From: Paenirhodobacter ferrireducens
GTDB taxonomy: Bacteria; Pseudomonadota; Alphaproteobacteria; Rhodobacterales; Rhodobacteraceae
Direction of reading: 5' to 3'
DNA: 64,000 nucleotides
Assembly: GCF_004022265.1 (NCBI RefSeq)
Contig: NZ_SAVB01000025.1
Location: 1 to 64,000, forward strand
Part shown: in pieces, positions 60,221-64,000 of the stretch
Position numbering within the stretch: the first letter of the stretch is position 1
How the letters are laid out: each line of letters starts with the position of its first letter
Program-made: the position numbers and the translations under genes
Notes under the pieces: model-generated
What the model was told of the DNA's origin: nothing
Databases searched by the model: none
The model's input: the letters and a program-made list of their open reading frames with translations, nothing else

Positions 60221-61216
60221 TTATGCGGGTCGCGCCACTTCTGCCAGAGCGGCCTCGTAAAGCGCAAGCCCTGCGCCCTCGCGCGTCGCCCCTTCCGACA
60301 GCACCCGGCGCCAGCCGCGCGCCCCCGGGCGGCCGTGGAACAGGCCGAGCATGTGGCGGGTGATCTGATGCAGCCGCCCGCCCGTGGCAAGGTGGGCCTC
60401 GATATAGGGTTTCATCGCCTCGGCCACGGCGAAGGGATCGACGGGCGCCCCCTCGCCCCAGATCGCGGCATCGGCACCGCCCAGCACCTCCATCGGCTGA
60501 TGATAGGCGGCGCGGCCGATCATCACCCCGTCCATCCCGGCGGCAAGCTGGGCCCCGGCCTCTTCCAGCGTGGCGATGCCGCCGTTGATCGAGAGGTGCA
60601 GATCCGGGAATTCCGCCTTCATCGCATGGACGAGCGGATAGTCGAGCGGCGGGATCTCGCGGTTGTCCTTCGGGCTCAGCCCCTGCAACCAGGCCTTGCG
60701 GGCGTGGATGGTGAAGCGGCGCACACCGGCCTGCGACACCCGGCGCAGGAAGTCGGGCAGCACCTCTTCGGGCACCTGGTCGTCGACGCCGATGCGGCAT
60801 TTCACCGTGACCTCGACGGAGCTTGCCGCGATCATCGCACTCACGCAGCGGGCAACCAGTTCCGGGGTCTTCATCAGCACCGCCCCGAAGGCGCCCGACT
60901 GCACCCGGTCGGAGGGGCAGCCGCAGTTGAGGTTGATCTCGTCATAGCCCCAGTCCGCGGCGATGCGGGTCGCCTCGGCAAGCTCGGCCGGGTCCGATCC
61001 GCCGAGCTGCAGCGCGACGGGATGCTCCTCGGGCGAAAACTCGAGCAGCTGCGCGCGCTTGCCATGCACCACCGCCGGAGCGGTGACCATCTCGGTATAA
61101 AGCAATGCGCGGCGCGAGATATGGCGGTGAAAGACACGGCAGTGCCGATCGGTCCAATCCATCATCGGCGCAACGGACAGGCGGGAGGCGGCCGGCAAAT
61201 TCGTTTGTTCCACCAT
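60221..61216 (-). CDS. dusA: tRNA-dihydrouridine synthase DusA, 331 aa
   Basis: The start at 61216 (MVEQTNLPAASRLSVAPMMDWTDRHCRVFHR) gives 331 residues. LNCGCPSDRVQSGAFGAVLM has the catalytic Cys; FTIHARKAWLQGLSPKDNR and GVMIGRAAYHQP are DusA signatures. It reduces U20/U20a in tRNA. It is 23 bp upstream of the permease gene. Confidence 0.95.
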   Translation of the reverse strand: MVEQTNLPAASRLSVAPMMDWTDRHCRVFHRHISRRALLYTEMVTAPAVVHGKRAQLLEFSPEEHPVALQLGGSDPAELAEATRIAADWGYDEINLNCGCPSDRVQSGAFGAVLMKTPELVARCVSAMIAASSVEVTVKCRIGVDDQVPEEVLPDFLRRVSQAGVRRFTIHARKAWLQGLSPKDNREIPPLDYPLVHAMKAEFPDLHLSINGGIATLEEAGAQLAAGMDGVMIGRAAYHQPMEVLGGADAAIWGEGAPVDPFAVAEAMKPYIEAHLATGGRLHQITRHMLGLFHGRPGARGWRRVLSEGATREGAGLALYEAALAEVARPA

Positions 61217-61398
61217 TTGCAGGCCTCCTCTATCCGTCGCGTTTCCGCCCGCTCTGTAGCAAAAGGGCGGTGTCGCGCAAAGAGGAGAGCAGGCGGGCCC
61301 GCCCTTTTCCTGCGGCACCCGGCAAAGGCGTTGATCTCTCACCTCGCCGGGGCCGGCCACAATGAGGCCGGCGGCGCTCTGGTGGGGGTAATCCTCGG

Positions 61399-61944
61399 CT
61401 ATCCCCCGATCTCATCCAGGAATTCGGCCAAAAGCACCTGCCCTTCGGGCCAGGCACCAAGACCCGATGCCTCGTTCAGGTGACCGCGGCGCCCCAGAAG
61501 GCGGGGCCTTGCGCCCTGCCCTGCGGCCCAGAGGATCGCCCTTGCCTCCGGATCATAGGGATCATCTTCGCTTGCCACGGCAAGCACCGGGCGATCGCCG
61601 AACCCCGATGCCGGCAGCCTCCCGAATTCCCTTGCCCGCACCGGGAAGACCGGCCCGAGCGGGTCCGGCACCGCAACCAGAAAAGCCGCCGCGATCGTAC
61701 GGGAAGATGCCGCGCGCCAATGGGCGAAGAGAAGGCAGCCGAGCGAATGGCAGACAAGCACCGGCGGCTGAGGATGCGCGGCAACCGCCCGCTCCAGCGC
61801 CGCGATCCAATCCGCGAGCTCCGGCTCTTTCCACGAGCCCGGCGTGATCCGGGTGGCACCGGGGTCAAGGTCTTGCCAATGGCTCTGCCAATGTTCCGGG
61901 CCAGACCCGCCGATCCCCGGCACCATGACGAAACGAGATCCCAT
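61399..61944 (-). CDS. RBBP9/YdeN-type alpha/beta hydrolase, 181 aa
   Basis: A small serine hydrolase: VPGIGGSGPEHWQSHW oxyanion motif, nucleophile Ser in LVCHSLGCLLFAHW, Asp in VASEDDPYDPE and His in RRGHLNEASGLG. The length fits the RBBP9/YdeN group. The substrate is unknown. It diverges from the Lrp-type regulator. Confidence 0.88.
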   Translation of the reverse strand: MGSRFVMVPGIGGSGPEHWQSHWQDLDPGATRITPGSWKEPELADWIAALERAVAAHPQPPVLVCHSLGCLLFAHWRAASSRTIAAAFLVAVPDPLGPVFPVRAREFGRLPASGFGDRPVLAVASEDDPYDPEARAILWAAGQGARPRLLGRRGHLNEASGLGAWPEGQVLLAEFLDEIGG

Positions 61945-62008
61945 GATTCACTCCTGATTTTCACAGTCCCGGAGCTTCGTGCCCGGCGCACGATCCGGGA
62001 ATGGCAAC

Positions 62009-62038
62009 TCATCGGGTTTTCGGTCAAACTCCCGATGA
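62009..62038. promoter_or_regulatory. 8-bp inverted repeat in the hydrolase/Lrp intergenic region
   Basis: TCATCGGG (62009-62016) and CCCGATGA (62031-62038) flank 14 bp, 24 bp before the Lrp-type start. It could be an autoregulatory operator. Confidence 0.45.
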
Positions 62039-62061
62039 ATTAACGGAATCGATCAGGCAAC

Positions 62062-62517
62062 ATGCCAATGCGTGACCTCGACCGCCTTGATATCGCAATC
62101 CTGGAGGCGCTTCAGGACAACGCCCGCACCCCGCTTTCAGAGGTCGGACGACGTGTCGGGCTTTCGCAGCCGGCGACCTCAGAGCGCGTCAAACGCCTCG
62201 AGGATCGCGGCATCATTACGGGCTATGCCGTACGTCTGGACCCGGCCGCGCTGGGGCTTGGCATGATGGCAATCATTCGCCTGAAGACCTCGCATGAGCA
62301 CATCAAGCCGGCGTTGCGCGCCTTCGCCGAGATGCCGCATGTGATCGAGGTCCACCGCCTGACCGGAGAAGACTGTTTCCTGCTCAAGGTTCTCGTCCCG
62401 ACCCCGGGACAGCTGGAAACCATCGTCGACGCCATCGCCCGGTTCGGGGCAATCACCACATCTCTTGTCCTGCACTCGGCGCCGGTGAAACCGCTTGGCA
62501 AGGCGCTTCTCGGCTGA
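62062..62517 (+). CDS. Lrp/AsnC-family regulator, 151 aa
   Basis: The N-terminal HTH (LDIAILEALQDNARTPLSEVGRRVGLSQPATSERVKRLEDRGIITGY) and the C-terminal RAM domain (MPHVIEVHRLTGEDCFLLKVLVPTPGQLETIVDAIARFG) define the family. Usually responds to an amino acid. It diverges from a small hydrolase gene, its likely target. Confidence 0.93.
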   Translation: MPMRDLDRLDIAILEALQDNARTPLSEVGRRVGLSQPATSERVKRLEDRGIITGYAVRLDPAALGLGMMAIIRLKTSHEHIKPALRAFAEMPHVIEVHRLTGEDCFLLKVLVPTPGQLETIVDAIARFGAITTSLVLHSAPVKPLGKALLG

Positions 62518-62560
62518 CCCGGCCCCGAACGGCAGGCGAGCCGCCCGCAGTCACGGGCGG

Positions 62561-63736
62561 CTAGAACGGCAGCCCGACATAGTTCTCGGCTAGCTCGCGC
62601 CGGGCGGTCTCCGACCGGCCGAGATGGTCGAGCGCGGCACGTCGCATCTGCGCGGCAAAGCTGTCCTCACCATCGAAACGGTGCAGCATCGTCGTCATCT
62701 GCCAGGAAAAGCGCATCGCCTGCCAGATCCGCGCAAGCGCGCGCTGCGAATAACCATCGATCCCCGCCTGCCGGCCATACTTGAGCGCGTCGATCAGCGC
62801 CTGATGCAGATAGAAGACGTCGGACACCGCGAGGTTGAGCCCCTTCGCCCCGGTCGGCGGCACGATATGCGCGGCGTCGCCCACGAGGAACAGCCGGCCC
62901 CAGCGCAGCGGCTCGGAGACAAAGCTGCGCAAGGGTGCGATCGATTTCTCGATCGCCGGCCCGGTGACGAGCTTTGCTGCGGCATCGGCGGGGAGACGGC
63001 GGCGGAACTCGGCCCAGAAATGGTCGTCCGACCAGTCCTCGACCCTGTCCGTGAGCGGCACCTGCACATAGTAGCGCACCAGATTGGCGTTGCGCATCGA
63101 GGCGAGCGCGAAGCCGTGCGGCGAGCTCGCGTAGATCAGCTCGTCGTTGACCGGCGGGGTCTTCGACAGGATGCCGAGCCAGCCGAAGGGGTAGACGCGC
63201 TCGAACTCCGCCCGTTTCCCGGCCGGGATGGTGCGGCGCGAGACACCGTGGAATCCGTCGCAGCCCGCGACATAGGCGCAGCGCAGCCGGTGGCGCGTGC
63301 CGTTCAGCGTGTACTCCACCGCCGCGACCGGCCCGTCGAGATCGAGGATCGCGACATCCTCGACGCCGTGGATGATCCGCGTGCCGAACGCGTCCTGCGC
63401 GTCGTAAAGGTCATGCGTCACCTCGGTCTGGCCATAGATCATCACCCGCTTGCCGGTGAGGTCGTGGAAGTCGATATGCACCATGTGATCGGCGTCGCTG
63501 AGCCAGGTGCCATCATGCGCGAAGCCCTCGGCCTCCATCCGCGCTCCCACGCCCGCCTCGCGCAGCACCTCGACCGAGCCCCATTCGAGCACGCCGGCCC
63601 GGATGCGCGAGAGCACGTGCTCGCGGCTCGAGCGCTCAAGGATGATCGTCTCGATCCCCGAGCGGTTCAAAAGCTGCGACAGCAGCAACCCCGAGGGGCC
63701 CCCGCCGATGATGACGACCTGTGTATCCATCTGCAT
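62561..63736 (-). CDS. pobA: 4-hydroxybenzoate 3-monooxygenase, 391 aa
   Basis: The FAD motif VVIIGGGPSGLLLSQLL is at the N-terminus; the second FAD motif LFLVGDAAHIVPPTGAKGLNLAVSDV is near residue 285. GCDGFHGVSRRTIP is the DG motif. The length matches PobA of Pseudomonas (about 394). It hydroxylates 4-hydroxybenzoate to protocatechuate with NADPH. It diverges from an AraC-type gene, as in other pob loci. Confidence 0.95.
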   Translation of the reverse strand: MQMDTQVVIIGGGPSGLLLSQLLNRSGIETIILERSSREHVLSRIRAGVLEWGSVEVLREAGVGARMEAEGFAHDGTWLSDADHMVHIDFHDLTGKRVMIYGQTEVTHDLYDAQDAFGTRIIHGVEDVAILDLDGPVAAVEYTLNGTRHRLRCAYVAGCDGFHGVSRRTIPAGKRAEFERVYPFGWLGILSKTPPVNDELIYASSPHGFALASMRNANLVRYYVQVPLTDRVEDWSDDHFWAEFRRRLPADAAAKLVTGPAIEKSIAPLRSFVSEPLRWGRLFLVGDAAHIVPPTGAKGLNLAVSDVFYLHQALIDALKYGRQAGIDGYSQRALARIWQAMRFSWQMTTMLHRFDGEDSFAAQMRRAALDHLGRSETARRELAENYVGLPF

Positions 63737-63821
63737 GTCAATGTCCTCCCTGCTTGCAGGCTAGGCAGCGCGGGGGCTTCCCGGAATAGACAGGCCGGGC
63801 ATTAGCTGGCACTATTCATGC

Positions 63822-64000
63822 ATGGAACACCGCAAGATCATTCCCGACTTCAATCTTTTCGGCGAGACTTCCGCCTTTCCGGACGTGGTGCATTGCGAGC
63901 GCATCATCGACCGTGCGCGGCTGCATGACTGGACGATTGCACCGCACCGTCACCGCGAGATGGTGCAGGTTTTCCTGATGCGGCGTGGCGCGGCACTGGC
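63822..64000 (+). CDS. AraC-family regulator, N-terminal part only (PobR-like)
   Basis: The ATG at 63822 begins MEHRKIIPDFNLFGETSAFPD, then HCERIIDRARLHDWTIAPHRHREMVQVFLMRRG, the cupin-like sensor of AraC activators (HRHREMVQ metal/ligand strand). The frame runs off the window after 59 residues. Opposite pobA, it is probably the pob activator that responds to 4-hydroxybenzoate. Confidence 0.75.
   Translation, partial: MEHRKIIPDFNLFGETSAFPDVVHCERIIDRARLHDWTIAPHRHREMVQVFLMRRGAAL

Overview
The window is high-GC DNA from an alphaproteobacterium of the Rhodobacteraceae type (Rhodobacter/Paracoccus relatives). The evidence is the nifR3(dusB)-ntrB-ntrC-ntrY-ntrX gene order, NtrC and NtrX proteins without the GAFTGA loop, an adjacent sciP-ctrA pair with a CtrA box, a fused IspDF, a helABCDX-type cytochrome c maturation cluster and a class I PHA synthase/phasin locus. 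This assignment is by family recognition only.

1-12440 is the right-hand part of an integrated prophage or phage-like island; its left end lies outside the window. A leftward block (5772 down to 1) runs from a CII-like regulator through a protein with three repeated DNA-binding modules, a zinc-ribbon protein, a DUF1376-like replication protein and several unknowns to a small-terminase-like gene cut by the window edge. The control region is 6634-7471. A Cro-like gene and a CI-like repressor gene diverge, and the same palindromic operator (GTGTGA-N4-TCACAC type) sits in the -35/-10 spacer of two promoters, one leftward (Cro-like) and one rightward. The rightward operon (7472-12356) is tightly packed, mostly with ATGA or TGATG overlaps. 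It encodes two small proteins, a GapR/DUF2312 homologue, a complete DnaN-type sliding clamp, a diverged cytosine-methyltransferase-like protein, small unknowns, an AlpA/excisionase-like protein and a tyrosine integrase. The integrase gene ends about 85 bp from the 3' end of tRNA-Leu(CAA), the presumed attachment site. An isolated plus-strand gene of unknown function (5858-6538) lies against the leftward operon and looks like cargo.

12441-64000 is ordinary chromosome. 12.4-21.4 kb: tRNA-Leu, ypfJ-type protease, yqaA-dsbB, gyrA, a beta-barrel protein, trmFO, gluQ, hisI and a NifU/IscU-like protein. 21.4-28.7 kb: a 40-residue membrane protein with its own terminator, recG-ligA, ctrA, sciP, mnmA. 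28.7-35 kb: phaC-phaP, a beta-hydroxyacid dehydrogenase and a penicillin-acylase-family hydrolase. 35-47 kb: the long minus-strand series dusB-ntrB-ntrC-ntrY-ntrX-trkA-trkH-hfq-hflX. 47-50.6 kb: ispDF-pgpA-pncC, ratA, hpt and a 59-residue membrane protein. 50.6-57 kb: ccmA-B-C-D-G, an Mth938-domain protein, secF, secD, yajC. 57-64 kb: an M20 amidohydrolase, mazG, a TauE/SafE permease, dusA, a small alpha/beta hydrolase, an Lrp-type regulator, pobA and the start of a divergent AraC-type regulator.

The chromosomal part is rich in tRNA-modification genes (trmFO, gluQ, mnmA, dusA, dusB) and carries nitrogen-status control (NtrBC/NtrYX), cell-cycle control (CtrA/SciP), carbon storage (PHA), protein export (SecDF-YajC) and cytochrome c maturation. 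Five copies of a dispersed inverted-repeat unit built on a GGAGTATTTT-type core lie between genes. Several starts appear to be non-ATG: gyrA GTG, ntrY TTG, integrase TTG, and a probable CTG for hflX.
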